From Anoplopoma fimbria (taxonomy: Eukaryota > Chordata > Actinopteri > Perciformes > Anoplopomatidae), in NCBI RefSeq assembly GCF_027596085.1, contig NC_072449.1, positions 22,256,334-22,320,333 of the forward strand: 64,000 nt of DNA. Direction: 5' to 3'. Below are positions 38,220-52,260 of this stretch, piece after piece; within the stretch, counting starts at the first letter, position 1; the number at the start of each line of letters is the position of its first letter. The notes below the pieces were generated by a model. That model was not told the origin of the DNA. It ran no database searches and worked only from the letters and a program-made list of their open reading frames with translations. The position numbers and the translations under genes were made by a program.

Positions 38220-38490
38220 CAGGAAATAATTTGTGAATTAAAAGAAGCCGCATTTGAAATTAAGTACAATATGATGAGGCAATGCAATTGGTTTCATTAA
38301 CTAATTTGCAAGGAGAATTATTCAAATGACAAGCAAGGGAGAATGATGGCTTGTGTTTATGCATGACCCTAATTATCAAAATGCTTCATTAGCAACATGC
38401 ACTGTCCTGGTATGTTGGCCAAGAGCTCATCATGTTTGTCATGTAGGCAAAATAAACACGCACTAATTAAGCATTTTAAAATTGCGTTCA
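38220..38490. promoter_or_regulatory. Candidate conserved regulatory block in the intergenic interval
   Basis: Clustered homeodomain-type cores: CATTAACTAATTTGC, GGAGAATTATTC, GACCCTAATTATC, CTTCATTAGC and CGCACTAATTAAGC, plus TTATGCATGACC. The spacing and lack of simple repeats make it the most enhancer-like stretch between the two promoters. Confidence 0.35.
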
Positions 38491-39764
38491 CATATTTTCA
38501 GTATTCCCAACACCTCAGCAGTTTGGTCCTAATCCCCCTGGTATCCAGACATTATGGTGCTGTAATGAAGATATAATAATAAAATGTTTTAGAGCTCCAA
38601 GGACTACCTCTCTGTTCTGCTTTCCACCCCATAGACAAGCACAGCTACATGTTGTGAACAGTGTAAGTAAGCGTATGAGTCAATTCATTTAAAATGATTA
38701 ACATCAAGACTTGAACTTTTTAGCAAACTTCTCCCATTCTTTTTTCTTACTTTTATTTGTTATTTTTTCTATCTACAGGCCAGGAGTTCACTACAAAGTT
38801 TTAGGGTTTAACTCCAGAAACCTCACTACCTGTTAATCAGTTGGGATATCAATATTAATAAACACCCCTAAATCTGGCTTAGTAAATGTTTTCATCAAAT
38901 TTTTATAGGAAAACAATCATTGCACCACAATTTATTTAGAAAGTCATAATTCATATGAAAGTCTGCTTCAAAAGCACCCCAATCTTTCCTCAAACCTTTA
39001 AAAAAAAAATCCACTTTGCTCCGTTATTGTGCAAAATTACTCTGCACAGGCTGCAAAAAAGTAACTTCTAAACACTTAATGGTTTGTTTTTCTGTGTCCA
39101 GGAGTAACATTTTATCATAAATAAAAATAAAATAGACAGCAAACATAAGGGGAGGTCATCAGCATTGGCATGGTGAGCCACCCTAGCCTCAGTTCAGCCC
39201 TCTCACTCTCTGACTGGCCTCCAGATACTGCCGTACTCATCCATGACCTGACCTTTGGTTTGATGTCTTCCAGCTGGATGTCCACTGGCAGGCTTTAAAG
39301 GCGAGATAAAGTAGTGGACGCTGCTGGCGGACATGAATTGACTTTTCCTGTGAAAACTAGGTCTTCTTAAGCCCTACTTGCAATGCTATGATGGAGCTTT
39401 GTACAATTATTCCATTCAATAGTACTTTTCACATGGCTGGGCTTGATCAAATGCTTCAGTAGATTCATACTGATGAGGTCCTTCATGCTGTTTTGCCAAA
39501 GCTCAAGGTAAGTCACCATGATCTCAAGTCCACCAATATAAATGAAGACTGCCGCCGAAGTCAATAAGAAAAAACTGCAGATTTATCTTGGTGGCTAATA
39601 GACATACAGTGTGAGAAGCACAGACCTTTGATTAATTTCTAATTTCCAAAAAAACAGCAAACATGTGTTGTATGATGTACAATATTTTTAAAAACAAGAC
39701 AAAGGCTGCGGTTGAAACAATAGCATAAGTCAAGGGGAGTCTTAGTCTGGGAACAACCATTGTC

Positions 39765-39850
39765 TGCATAAAATTCAAAGGCAATACATCAAATAGTTGT
39801 CCAGTATTTCCTGGACCAAATTGGTGGACTAACCAACCAGACAAACAAAA
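39765..39850 (+). repeat. Tail fragment of the GCTAACATTTGC family
   Basis: AATACATCAAATAGTTGTCC, AGTATTTCCTGGACCAAATT and GGTGGACTAACCAACCAGAC correspond to the far end of the family (blocks CCAATAGTTGTTGAGA and GGACCAAAGTGGTGGAC in copies I remember). Confidence 0.45.
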
Positions 39851-40674
39851 TTACATCTATTTTAAGTCACATCTACAGCACTTGCCATCTTTTTGGTCAA
39901 AGAAAACTTTGTTTTAGTCGTTATTAAACCAACAATTGGCATATAAGGTTTAGGCCTCTGTATCAGACAATGAGTAAATGAGCAGATCCACTCTAATCTA
40001 CTCTAAGTGAGAAAATGGAATTGAAAAATATGCTCTTCCCTCTTCAGTGGAACTTAATAAAAACCATCACTGTAGCTTGCACGCCATCACTGAATGTTCA
40101 GCTGGGGATGCATTCTGCTTTATATTTCCTCTGTGTGTGATATATCCGAGAAATAATGATGAAACCCACACATGATTCTTTGCTGAAACATCTCATCTGT
40201 GTTAGTTCATGGATGATTGATATGCCAATTACCTCAGGTCTGCCTAAGAACCTGCCTTTAAATACTGCTGTGTATAAGTCACTGTACCTATCTGTAAGTA
40301 TCAATGATCTCAGCAGCAAGTCAGAGATTCAGGCCTCAGTAGATTCATCTAGTCAGCTTCACCAAAATGTTAGACTACAATTAAACTGTGCTGTAGTCAA
40401 ATAAACTGCAAATTACTTTACTTTAAATTAAACCTCTGTTGTGCAGTGGTGGGTGGGCAGAGATACATGGGATCATTGTAACCAGAGCAGGAAAACTGTG
40501 TTATTTCTGTGTTTCCCAAACTGGGGGTTGGATCCCAAGATAAATCTGGGGGGTAACAAGAAGAGAATATGCAATTGTTTTGCCTCTTTCTTGAGAAATA
40601 CTGCAATAGTTTCACATAACTCACACCCATTCTGAAGCTGAAACCTGTGGTGGGGGGGGTCATATTTAGATATT

Positions 40675-40915
40675 ACTTAATTTCAATGGAATGGTTTGAC
40701 ATTTTGAGTTTTTTCTCTTTCTTGGCATGAGTTAGATCAGAAAATTGATACCACCCCAATATCTGCATGTTAAATATAAAACTACAGGGAGTGAAAAAAG
40801 TCTGTCTACCAGCACCTCTAAAACTCACAAACAGTCTATATCTTGTTTGTTTAATAAATGAAAAAAACAGTGTCAAAAAATAATAAAGGTTCAAAATGTT
40901 AAACCATTCCTTTAA
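40675..40915 (+). repeat. Foldback MITE-like fish repeat, left half only
   Basis: GGAATGGTTTGACATTTTGA, GAGTTAGATCAGAAAATTGA, ACCAGCACCTCTAAAACTCA and ATCTTGTTTGTTTAATAAAT follow the order of the left half of the family. The centre and right arm are missing. Confidence 0.65.
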
Positions 40916-43664
40916 CACAATGTGCAGTGATTGCAGGTGGGAATCTGGTGATAGGTTATGTCCATCTACAACTGTAAATCATATTTTTAAATGAATGTCA
41001 CACTTACCAAATACGTATACTTAAACAGGTATATTCTTTATTCAGATGTACAGTTACTGTTACAACATGAATGTATAATTCAATATGAATAAGACTGGAT
41101 ACATTTTCTTGTGCTGCAATTGTTACTGATCTGGAGTTATATTTCATGTAATATAGCAAAATAATGACTTTGCCTGCTCATTCATCCATTACAAAAGGTA
41201 TTATCACTTAATCTGAATGGCTGAATACTGACTCATAAAAGATATCTTTATTAAAACATGTCCAGGTCTACAATCCAGCACCTGTCTATTTAACAGTCAC
41301 ATGCTGTTCATTAAGTCTCCCTTTTTTCTGTCAGTCATATCTCATCCTGGCCATAACTCAGTTGGGGACATGAGTGATAACAGCACCATCATGGGCCTTT
41401 TCAATTAGTTTCTGAGATGAAAAAAATATATAATCCTCATCCTTCATGCCAGGATGCTTTTCCAGATTACAACACAGTCTGTATTAATCATAAAATTTAT
41501 GAACAAGAAGTCTGTGCTTGCATAGCGCTGCCAGTCATAGTGTCTGGCTCTGGGCATTGATAAGTACTCATGCACAAGCATAACAAAGACAATTAGGGGT
41601 TGAAGTGTGTGTTTATGTTCTACTTATTGTGTTATTTTATTCTAAGCAAGAAATAGCCTACTAAAAATGACTCATAGCACTTCAAGTCCTGGGGATGTTG
41701 GCGAATAATTTGCAAACAACAAGATCCTGCATGATGTTTGTTTATTAAGGTTCACTTCACTTAGCTAAAGGTAAAGGTAAAAGATAGAGCGTTCCATGGT
41801 ATTGGGATGTCATTTCTGTTTATCTGGAAATTGCCATGTAAATCAACCACTAGCACAAACATTTAGAATTTGCAACAAAGCCATGCAGCCATTAGCTTGC
41901 TGATTCGTAAGGTGATGCTCACATTACTGCTAACAATGTGACGCGACGCGACGCTCTACCAAACCTGCCTGAGAATCGTCGCGTTTTTTAAAGTTTTCGT
42001 CAGTATAAAAGCAACCCAGTGATAGTTGTCTGGGCTTTCATAGATGCATTGCAAACTGGAATTTATATACATTAAAAGGTGCCAATTTGTCGAAATTTAA
42101 ACCAATAGAGGATAAATTAAACAGGTCTCAAGTTGTAGGCCACAGGGTAACTTGATAAATCATTAGCAAGCAACATTGTACTTTTAATTTGCATCCCCCA
42201 AAATACACTTTGGGAATAATATTTGATTTAGGCATGTCCAGGTTGCTTAAAGTATTCACTATACAGCTATACGTTTAGGGTGCATCACACTAAGGGATAT
42301 TTTTCACTAATTGCTCAACGTTTCAGTCTGTTTTCTCATCAAAGAGCAAATATTGTAGGCTACTATGGTAGTGGTTAGATTCGTGATCTTCTAACTCACT
42401 GTGTTGATTAATATCTGAAAGCAGCCGCTGCCACAATATTGTGACATAGTGAGTGTTGTTGTCAGCCCGAGTTAGACAAGTAGACACAGTGCAAATCCCT
42501 TTGTTCCAGTGTTAATATTTTGGGAAAAATAAACATGAGAGTCTCAAATGTAAATTAGGGCTAGAAATGACCTATATGCGTTTGCCTAGGGAAAGGGCAA
42601 TAATCGGGCCAATTGTTTTAGTTGTCTTCCTATTTATAACAGAGGCCAGTGTACCCATGTACTGTAGGTAGGTAGTACATTGTCAGAAAGACTCTGCTCT
42701 GGCTATACTGGATGTGACCCTTAACATGACAGCTCATGTAACCTTGCAAAGGTTACCTGTACAATCAGATTGGCCTTTTCATTCATGAAAAAGGAGACAC
42801 TTATGTGAGTGATGGACATCACAAAACTATGCAGCAGGCTAAATTTAAGCTTGTCAGTTGGGCTATTTTTCTACTTGACATGTCTCATGTCATTCTTTGC
42901 TCTGTTGTGTATTGACCATGACTCAAATGTGAGTGTCTGGCAGAGAGTACCCAAATGTGATAGCTCTGTCTTTTCCACTAGTGATGAATTGAATTAGGCA
43001 GAAGTGACATGCATATGAACACTGTTTGTGCTCAGACTGAAACTAGGGGCAAGAATTGAATTGATGTAGAATAATTTCAGCCCACAGCATAATCAAACAA
43101 GCTTAGTAAAAGAGCTCTTTATTGACTAACTATTGCAGGGGTCATTAAAGTTTTGGCTGAAAAAAAAAGGCAATTTAACAGCTTAATGAGGGCAATCAAT
43201 TTTAAGAATTGTCAGCAGAATGAATTGAGAAGTATACATTCTGACATTTTTAATTGTAGAAATGGTGTGGCAAATTCCACTCTCTGAATTGAAAGTTAAT
43301 GGGCCAGGTGGAAACGTACGGACAGCCGAGCCATCACACAGTGTAATTAATTACCACACAGCATTTGCATTCCTGTTTCTTCTTCGTCGAATATGAGCAA
43401 ATCCGGGATACATTTTGCAGCAGTTAAATGAGTACAAAGATACAAAGATTTGTCTTGACTGGTGCTCTTTTATTGATGCTCATCTCATCAAAAGATAGTA
43501 CAACAAGAAAGTCAAAATTGTTATGTCGGAACATACCAAAGAACATGATGATCTCAGACGTTTTTGGTATATTGGAAATGCCATTTAAGGAAAGCGATTC
43601 TAGACAATATGTGCAGGATAATGTGTTAATTAGTGAGCTTTATGGGTGCTGGTAGGTGGACTTT

Positions 43665-43850
43665 AGTACCTTTGTACAGAGCCAGGCTAGCTGTTTCCCC
43701 TGTTTCCAGTCTTTGTGCTAAGCTAAGTTGGCCAGCTACTGGCTGTTACTTCATATTTGGCATACAGACATATGAAAGCGGCTTAACTAACTCTCTGCAA
43801 GAGAGCAAATAAGTGTATTTCCCAAAATGTTAATAAGTTCAATCAATGGA
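43665..43850. repeat. Foldback MITE-like fish repeat, right half only
   Basis: GTACAGAGCCAGGCTAGCTG, TTTCCAGTCTTTGTGCTAAG, AGCGGCTTAACTAACTCTCT and CAAGAGAGCAAATAAGTGTA match the right arm of the copy at 22336-22900. The start is sharp near 43668; no matching left arm precedes it. Confidence 0.65.
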
Positions 43851-44428
43851 ATATGTTCTTCTTGGCATGTTTGTGGTATCATGGCAACACAGTCGCACAG
43901 CAGGTTGTGAAATGGTCACAAATTTGTCATCTACTGATTTGTGTCCATGGACACTCAGTTTCCATTTTTTCATGTTGCCAAGCACGACTTTCAATTTTTT
44001 TTTCAATTGGTTTCAACGTTTTTTTTTCTTCTATGAGTCTGGACAACATTAGCCAACTGAACAAGTTTAGGCACTTCACAACAACACTTTGTGGACACGC
44101 GGTGTCCAACACTGGTTTCGTGATTTAAAGTCCTGTGTTTGTTGTAAACATACTCTTCTCTCCCATCCACAATAAGTGGTCTTTCTCAATGTTTAATACA
44201 ACATAATTGGTTTAGAACGTTGCATAGTCGCATGGATGCATTTAATGACCAAAAAGGATCCTTATTGACTTTCCATTGGCACAGTTTTTTTTGCTGAGCA
44301 ACACAAAAAATGGGTTATGAGACTGGGTTGACATTGAAAAACTTTCAAAGAAGTTATTTTTTCCTAAACATCAATTCTTCGGGTACTTACAAGTTTGTGG
44401 AACTAATATATAACAGCAGCCTCCAGTA

Positions 44429-44830
44429 TTGATCACTTTTCGACCCCTCTGCAGTGCCCACCATGAAGGGCATGATCTCTGTTTTGATTGTCTAAAGCAC
44501 TCATTAAACTCCATCCCGCTACACAATATTGAATCACCATGGGAGGATGTTTCATATCTCGAAATAGAAGAGGAGGATTGGGTCGAGTTTTTGCAACGGG
44601 CTCACTCCTGTCCTTTTCCATCTAGGCACGAGCTGATAAAATGTAAGATTCTTCTCCGCCGTCACTTAACTGAGGTCAGGCTGTCAGGGATATATGAAGA
44701 CTTTTCATCCTATCAGAGATTGATCTGGTCAATCTTCTCTCTACCTGTATTCATATGTGTTGGATATGCCCCTCTTTTTCCATTTGTGATACGGCTGATT
44801 TCACAGATGATCCATATTGCTTTATTATGA
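44429..44830 (+). other. 133-codon open frame without ATG, possibly a relic or an exon
   Basis: The frame starts with TTG, not ATG. It contains a Cys/His-rich part (CSAHHEGHDLCFDCLKH), an acidic part (EIEEEDWVEF) and a hydrophobic end. A good-looking splice acceptor (CCCCTCTGCAG, ending 44454) and a donor (ATGTAAGA, GT at 44643) would define a 188-base exon covering the first two parts. The HDLCxxCL pattern recalls a Cys motif in proteins of some fish retroelements, so it could be an old fragment of one. Chance cannot be excluded. Confidence 0.2.
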
Positions 44831-46260
44831 ATCACACACACACCTGTAATACCAAATCACATGAAGACACATTAGCAGCTCTTTTAGCTACATGTCTGAA
44901 TCTTGTTTGGTAGAAATTCCCTCCGTCATTTTCATTCATATTCATTTAAACACTGAATTGAAATTAGTTGTCAACTGTTGTCTCTTTGGAAATATTAGGG
45001 AAATACTTATTAGAATCTTTTTTACTGATACTAAATGCATAACAAAAAATCTACTAAGTTGTTAGGCCCACATACTCACTCAAATACAGCCATGAAACAC
45101 ATAACATGACATTAGATTTATGTGCAATTCAGAAATAGATTGATGATGTCTTAGTCACACTTACTGGAGTAAAAATATAAGAGGATCTCTTCAAAGTGCA
45201 AAAGAAATAATACTTTAAAGAATTTTGCTAGGCCCACCTCCCTTTCACCACATTAGGGGAGGGTGTAATGAAGAATGGCATGAAAAATTGATGGGATCAC
45301 TTCAAATATGGCATATGCTTTGCTTTCAAATGTTTCTAAGATAGGTTGAAAATTGATGGGAATGCTATATATCAGCCTCTAAGTCAAATGTTCTCACTCT
45401 TTTTATTCGATAAACACCAGATTTCCCTTTTTTTTGCTGGTTGTTGAAGACACATACCCTCCGTATAGTGCCTTAAACTTCATTGGGAAAATTAGTACAA
45501 GTTCAGTAACATAGTGTTTGACAGTATAGTTAAAATGCATCACTATGTTGTAGTTTAAAATATCAAACAAAAATAAAATAAAATTCTGACCTTACATTAA
45601 CATGCTGGAGCAAAGTTTCTCAGGTTCTCAGTTTACTTTTGGATGAAAAGCAAAGACAAGACATGATTGAGAGGTTGTGGATTGCGAGTGTGGTCAGAGG
45701 AAATGAGCAACAGGCAAAATTTCTTTGTTCTTGTCTTTCTCACAACACCTCCCCTTCAAAGTCCATCTTATTCTGTTTGAAGTCCATATTGTACTTCAAA
45801 ATGAGAGTAATGCCAGAGGGAGCACTCTGCCCTTAGGTCCTGTAGGACTTGAAGTTAGAGTAATGCAATATTGTATTAGCTCAAGTAAGAATTTGCTTTT
45901 GAAATATAAAGAAAAACAAATGCATTCCTCGTCAAGGGTCCAAATATGATTGATTTGTATTTTTTCCAGTGATAATGAAAACACATAGTATGCATAAAAG
46001 GATTTGGGAGTTTTTTAATATTAATGCAAGTTGCTAACAAACATCTGTCTTTGAAAATCTGAATCTTGACAGTATAATTCATTTTAAAGTGTTTTCAATT
46101 CAATTAAAACTTATTTTCTGGTGTAAACTTCCAAATTTGTATATTTTCGAAATCTTGTTTATGAAATTAAGACCCGCTAGCATAGTGCTGTTGCTATACT
46201 CTAGGTGTTGGTGACACGAATGCATCCTCAGTTGTGTGTCAACTGTTGTCTGCCAGTGGT

Positions 46261-46372
<112 letters not shown>

Positions 46373-48779
46373 TATTTTCAGCATCAATCTGAAGGCACAT
46401 TCAAACCCCCACTGAAGTTATAGCTGGGGCTGCCGCCAATGAACCGTGGCAGAGTTAACTTCCAGGTTGGCTTGCAGGAAAACAGCCCTGCTGGACTCGA
46501 GAGGCTTGTCGAAGCCATAATAATATTCACATAAACACTGCACATTGAAAAACCTGTTAAAGTAAGACTGAATGAACGAACACACTGAGCCCAGTTCTTA
46601 TTCGATGGACTCCTACCGGGCCCCTGATTACACCAACAGTCTCAAAGCAGGTTGAACACATACAATCAAAATAACACATTGCTTTAAAAAGTGGAGATAG
46701 ATGTATGCAGGGTGCACATAGAAGCAAACCAATGACCTATTTAAGTCCAAGTATTACATCTACTATGTTTCCTTTAACCTGCTGATATATGCTCAGTGTA
46801 TATACCATCGCTTGTGTATTCATTTTGTTGATCTTGTACTGTAAAAGATAATCCTTTTGATCAAGCACCCATTTCATGCATCTCTCATCTTCTTACTTGA
46901 ACTTTTTTTTTATGTTTCAGTATTGCGGAGTGCATCTTGAAGGCAGTTTGATGACTGAGAGCCGTATTCTGCATAGCCTAGGGTTTGAAATGGGGTTTGA
47001 GTATGTTAGAGGCTTGTCATACATCTTGAGTGAAATCCAAAGTGACAGGCTTCTTGAAAGACCGAGGATCTGATGTGAACTGTCACTGCACATTACAGAG
47101 GCTGGTGCATGCTAAGCTCGCTTTACAGGATGTTTGAGTGGTCTGCAGTGAAAGCCTTTAAAGGTGTCTGTTACTCTTATTGTTAATACCCTTCACAAAT
47201 AACGACAAGTGCGTTTGGGGAGGAGGCTGCTTGCTTGTATTTTTATGGATCTATAACACTAGCCACCTGTTCAGATGTAACATCTGTGTTCAACTCAATG
47301 CATGGCATTATCACATTATTATTTAGGTATATCTCAGGGATTTATTACATTAGTATGGTGTGTAATATGGCGTGTAAATGAGGCATTGTATCACTGTGTG
47401 TGTTAATGGTGATGACAATGAAGGCTGTTTTTAGAGCATATCAAAAAATTTCTAAGGTACTAAAAATAGAGTGAGTTTTCATTTACTGATACAGTTATCT
47501 AGTGTTATTAAAAATGGTAACATTTAAAACAAATACAGAATAATTTGGATTGGAAAATGTAAGAGATAAATAAGTGATACTGGAAAATGGTTTAAGCTTT
47601 GACAACCTGCTGCACAACATATGAAAAAAGAACACTTGATTTAAGACTGGCATTAGATAGCTACTTTTTTATTTCTAAGTCTAGAGTACCAATGTTATTT
47701 GAATGTAAACAGCCTGATGTATCACTGGTGCCAGTTTAGATTTAGTCAAAAGTATCTGCACAGTGACAGACTAAAGATGCAAATGATATGTGAAAAATAG
47801 TGCAAAAATGTCCCTAAATAAACTCTGTGTAGGTGAGATTAAAAAAAAAAAAATAGCCAAGAGGAAACATTTGCCTAAAAGCTACATTTCACCAATCACA
47901 CCAAATTTAATAAATATCACTGCTGCCTCATTGGCCTGTGAGCTTAACCTCCCATTCAGCTGGAGTTCTGGGTCAGAGTCAAACAGTCAGTTTGGGGCCA
48001 GGCATGATGAAAATCTATTTTCCAAATTACACCACTTTTACAGTAGAAAAGATCAACATTAGTTCTCATTAACTCTTAATTACATTTGTACACCGTCCAT
48101 GCATGAATTATACTGTGAGAAGAAAATCTGTTGAGTATATTTTATTTAAAGTAGAGATATGCTGCCCCCACATGTTGGAACGACCACATTACATGCAGAG
48201 CGCTCCTTAAGGGTGTGTCTTCATCTTATCTGAAACTCCATGTACCTGCTGTAACGCTCTGTTACCCGTAGGTGGCAGCAGATATCCAAGATATCTTAAG
48301 TTGCATCTTTCGCTTGGTTTACTTGATTGACTTTTTCACTGCTCACTTACTGGTATGCCTCTCGTTAATTATTTTACAAATAAACAGAACCTTGAAAGCC
48401 TTTTTTTAGTTTTTAAATCTTAAAAAAGTAAAGTATACAAGGACATATTACATAATAAAACAACCACTTGTACAGTCAAATGCAGTAGAATATATATTTT
48501 TATTAAACATACATTGTTTTACTATGTTGGACAAAGGTGTTGGTTCAAGCCCAATTTTCTGACTGCAGTTTTTAGTGTTGTTGTATTTGGTTGCATTATT
48601 TTATCCAACAACTAAAGTTCAGTCCTAAAATTTGCATTTGGTGTTTCAACATTCAAGAAACAATGTATTAACTGGGTCCTCGCTGGGACTCACTGTCCAA
48701 ATATTTCTAACAGTTTCAATTTGGTCATTTACATTTTCTCCAAATTCATTGGAATTCTTTGTGTGACTCTCTCATTATG

Positions 48780-49330
48780 TGGCCACAGTGCATTTTTCTC
48801 ATGTTCTGGGTTATGCTGATGAGGCAGAGGTGAAGCGTTGTCACAGGCCTGGCAGTCAAACTGAGCCTTCTTTGTGCTTGGTGATGAAGCATTACCATGA
48901 CATCTGGCAATAACACCTTACGTCTACAGCGGTGACGAGGAGCCGGCCGTCTCTATGTATTGTGTAAATCATCTGGAAAGAATGCAATCTTTATGTTTCG
49001 GGGAAGCTGTACGCGATTGGACTCTCCATCCTCTCTTTCTGCTGTTACATAATGAATATGCATATGGTTGAGTCTGTGTGTCTTTGTGTGTGCCAATGTG
49101 TGTGGTTGTATGTGAGCTTAGTCAGACTCCTCCAGATCTCTGCCTACGCAGATTAATATCTGCAGTCCACAGAGGAGCCCAGTGTGCCTTGCAGGACAGA
49201 CTCTCAGGACAATGAATCCACTGTCTGACAACACCATCTCCCTCTCAAGCTAACTGATATGCACCCCTTAGTCCTGGGATTATAGGGAGCTCAGTCTTTC
49301 TGCACCAAAGGTGATAATTGAGTGACAGAG
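48780..49330. promoter_or_regulatory. Candidate conserved regulatory block about 4 kb upstream of the plus-strand exon
   Basis: Non-repetitive sequence with moderate G+C and CpG (CTACAGCGGTGACGAGGAGC, GAGCCGGCCGTCTC), then ATGAATATGCATATGG (octamer-like) and paired CAGATTAATATCTGCAG, a 17-base hairpin-like palindrome near 49149. Confidence 0.25.
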
Positions 49331-52189
49331 CCGTGCTCCAAGCTTTCTCAAAGCTTGTCATCGAGTCATTCATCTAGACTGCAGAACATTGAATTAGAGT
49401 AGCCAATCGCTTTCACGCTTGTCCCTCTACTTGTGACATTTGGATATGCCTTTTTTAAAGAAATTACAGGGATATTCGGTCTTTATTTTTAAAAAAGAAA
49501 AGAAAAAATACAGAGTATACATCAAAAGGTCAAAGACAAAACGAGAAAGTTGGCGATACAATAGGTCTTGATTGAAATCAACTGCCTGGCCAGGCCATGA
49601 TTCTGCATTTCTACCAGCCTGCTGATGCACAATACCGGCACAGCGTGATTTTGTTTGATTTTCTTTTCAACTGATTTGAATAGTAATTGATTATGAAATA
49701 TAAACTGCAAGATTCAGTGAGAGGGAATGTGTCTTTTCAAGTCATTATAGCTCCCCTGTTTTTTCTCATTAGTCACTCTGATATCCACTGAACATAATTA
49801 TGCATACCCTTCCCTGCAAAGCTGACCTCTTCCTTTCTCTCCCATGAACCGGAAACCAATGTTCATACCAGTACTGTATGTTGCCTTCAGTTGTGGAGGA
49901 GGCAAGAGGAGCTATTTTAAAACCTCCTACAGTGGAGGATGTTCACATGCATCCTCTCCATGAAATATGCTGACAGTATGGCCAGTATAGGCACATCAAG
50001 TGATGGATAAAATGGACAGAGTTGGAGTTAAAATTTAGAAAGAAAGACGAAATATACAGTAGTCTTATTAATTACCACTGAAAAAAGTAGATGTGCTGCA
50101 CGTTTGTACGTGCATGTAGGTGTGAGCTCAAGAGAGCATGTGTGGTTATGGCTCTAATGGGTGAAAGGTTGAGAGGAGGCAGGAGAAAGAGGAAGAGATC
50201 TACTGTACAGGGAGATGGAGAACACAAAATAACTTCAGACAGCCAGAGGTGTGTAATGAAACGTACGTTTGAAGTTTCAGAGGTTTGAACGTGTTATTAA
50301 AATGGCTTCTTTATACCAAACTGAGGAGAATGAAACAAACCGAGATGAGATTTATCAACACGTACAGTCCATTACTACTGCTAGTAATACTACTACAGTG
50401 TGGGATTGAACATGAGGAATTAAGTTAAATAGATCTTTGCAAAGGGATTCTGGGTGATTTGAGTAGATGAAAGAACATGTAATGTGTGCTTCACCACGAA
50501 TGGACAGTATATTCAGTTGAAGAAAAATGGAATTGATGGCTCGTAGGGGATACATGAATATAACTTTTTTTTCTGCTAAATATTCTTTTTATGAAGAATA
50601 TTAAAGCGAGAGGGAGTCCAAGCTACCACACACACACGATTAATATGAATAAGAGTATTATGAATTAGACTGTAACATAAAGTTTCAAATGCAGCACTGG
50701 TAAACCTTTCGGACCGATTTTTTTTCAGATGATATGATTTGGCCGATTGAAAATGATATCTCCAGTTAAGCTTTTTATTTATTAACTCCATGGTATTTAG
50801 CTGATACCTGTGGGATTTCATTTTCATAAATTATTAACTTGAGCAGAAGATTTATCATCATGTTTTTCCTTCTTTAAAAGAAGCCGCTCAAAAGTGAGGC
50901 TACAGCACACAAACAAAATAACTTAACAAAAAAAACCCAACAAGCTACATCAGCTTTTCAGCTTCAATGCAAAAACACTACAGTGGATTTCGTATTGGCA
51001 TTAATGCGCATGAGTCATCGGCTGAGTCATACTTTTCCTATCATTCCAAAGCACAAACAGCAGTCAGACCTCATTCTTCTCGCCCCCCCCCCCACACACA
51101 CACTAGGTCCTAAACCCATCAACCTTCTCCCCCGGCCTCCTTCTTAGATGACTGCAGTTTAAAGGAGGAATGAAGGGAACTATGTGAACATCTTTGCAGC
51201 CACACGCTCTGAGGTGGTGTGTGTGGAGGGAATTGCTGGATGGGCTGCAGCAAATGTGCAAGATTTGACCACAATACATTTGCAGCCAGCCCACAGATTG
51301 ATTTGGGTTTATTAAATTTGGCCCATTGCATCTCTCTGCTGGCCAACAGTGCAAATCAAAGGCAAACCGCCCTCTCAGGATGCCAAATGCTCACGGTTCC
51401 CCCCTGCTGTGCGAGCAAACAATTTTCTCTTCCCTTTGCATCTTGTTCTCTCAGGTACCATTCACTTTAAAGCCTGAATAAAAGTGTGTTGCATAAGGTT
51501 CTCTTTGGTCATTGAAGGGGTGAGGGGGAGTCAGTGGAGTATTTGACTCACAGCAATGTTTTATAAAAGTATGTACAGGCTTTGTGTGTATTTTTGTGCA
51601 TTTTTTTTAAATTGTTGCATTTCAGATATAGCACTGGACAGTATTTTTTATAAAAGAACAGCAATGTAATTTGAATCTGTAAGATAAGGCAATAGACAAA
51701 ATATTAAATATCCAAGAGAAAAAATCAAACTGGTATCCCTGACAAATGAGGATTTTTATTGTGAAAAGAATGTATCATAGAGTTCATCAGGGTTGACACT
51801 GCCATTGAGGACAGAGACACATTTCTATTGTTTCTCCTGTGGATGAGTTTCCATTCTGCAGTTACAATACACATTAAAATGAATGGGTTTTGAAGGATGA
51901 TTCTAATATTTTCTAACCAGCTTTCGCCGTCTTTATGGAAAATGAGATAACATCATTAAATTAAAACTAAGTAGATTATTTTAATCATTCTCCACCACAA
52001 TTACATTCCTGGCCGTGTGATAAAGCTTTGAAACTGCCTTTGAACCATAATACTGAAAGATAAACATGGTCAGTTAAATGAAATAAATGTGAAAAATAAA
52101 AGACTAAGGGAATTAACAAATAATCACAAATCACAACCTGGAGTTGTTGTTTACTAAATCACTTAAATGTTATTACTGTAGCAAATAAT

Positions 52190-52260
52190 CAAAAATAGTT
52201 GTCAATTAATCGACAGTCGGTCAACTAATAGTTTAATTGACTAATTGTTTAAGATCTATC
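52190..52260. repeat. Fragment of the ATTAATCGATTA family
   Basis: AAAAATAGTTGTCAATTAAT, CGACAGTCGGTCAACTAATA and TTGACTAATTGTTTAAGATC give only the terminal block of the family. It lies some 400 bases upstream of the CpG-rich leader of the plus-strand gene. Confidence 0.35.

Noticed and set aside
40505..40560. TTTCCCAAACTGGGGGTTGG as a terminal repeat of a transposon
   Set aside because: Only one end is seen, with no partner end nearby.
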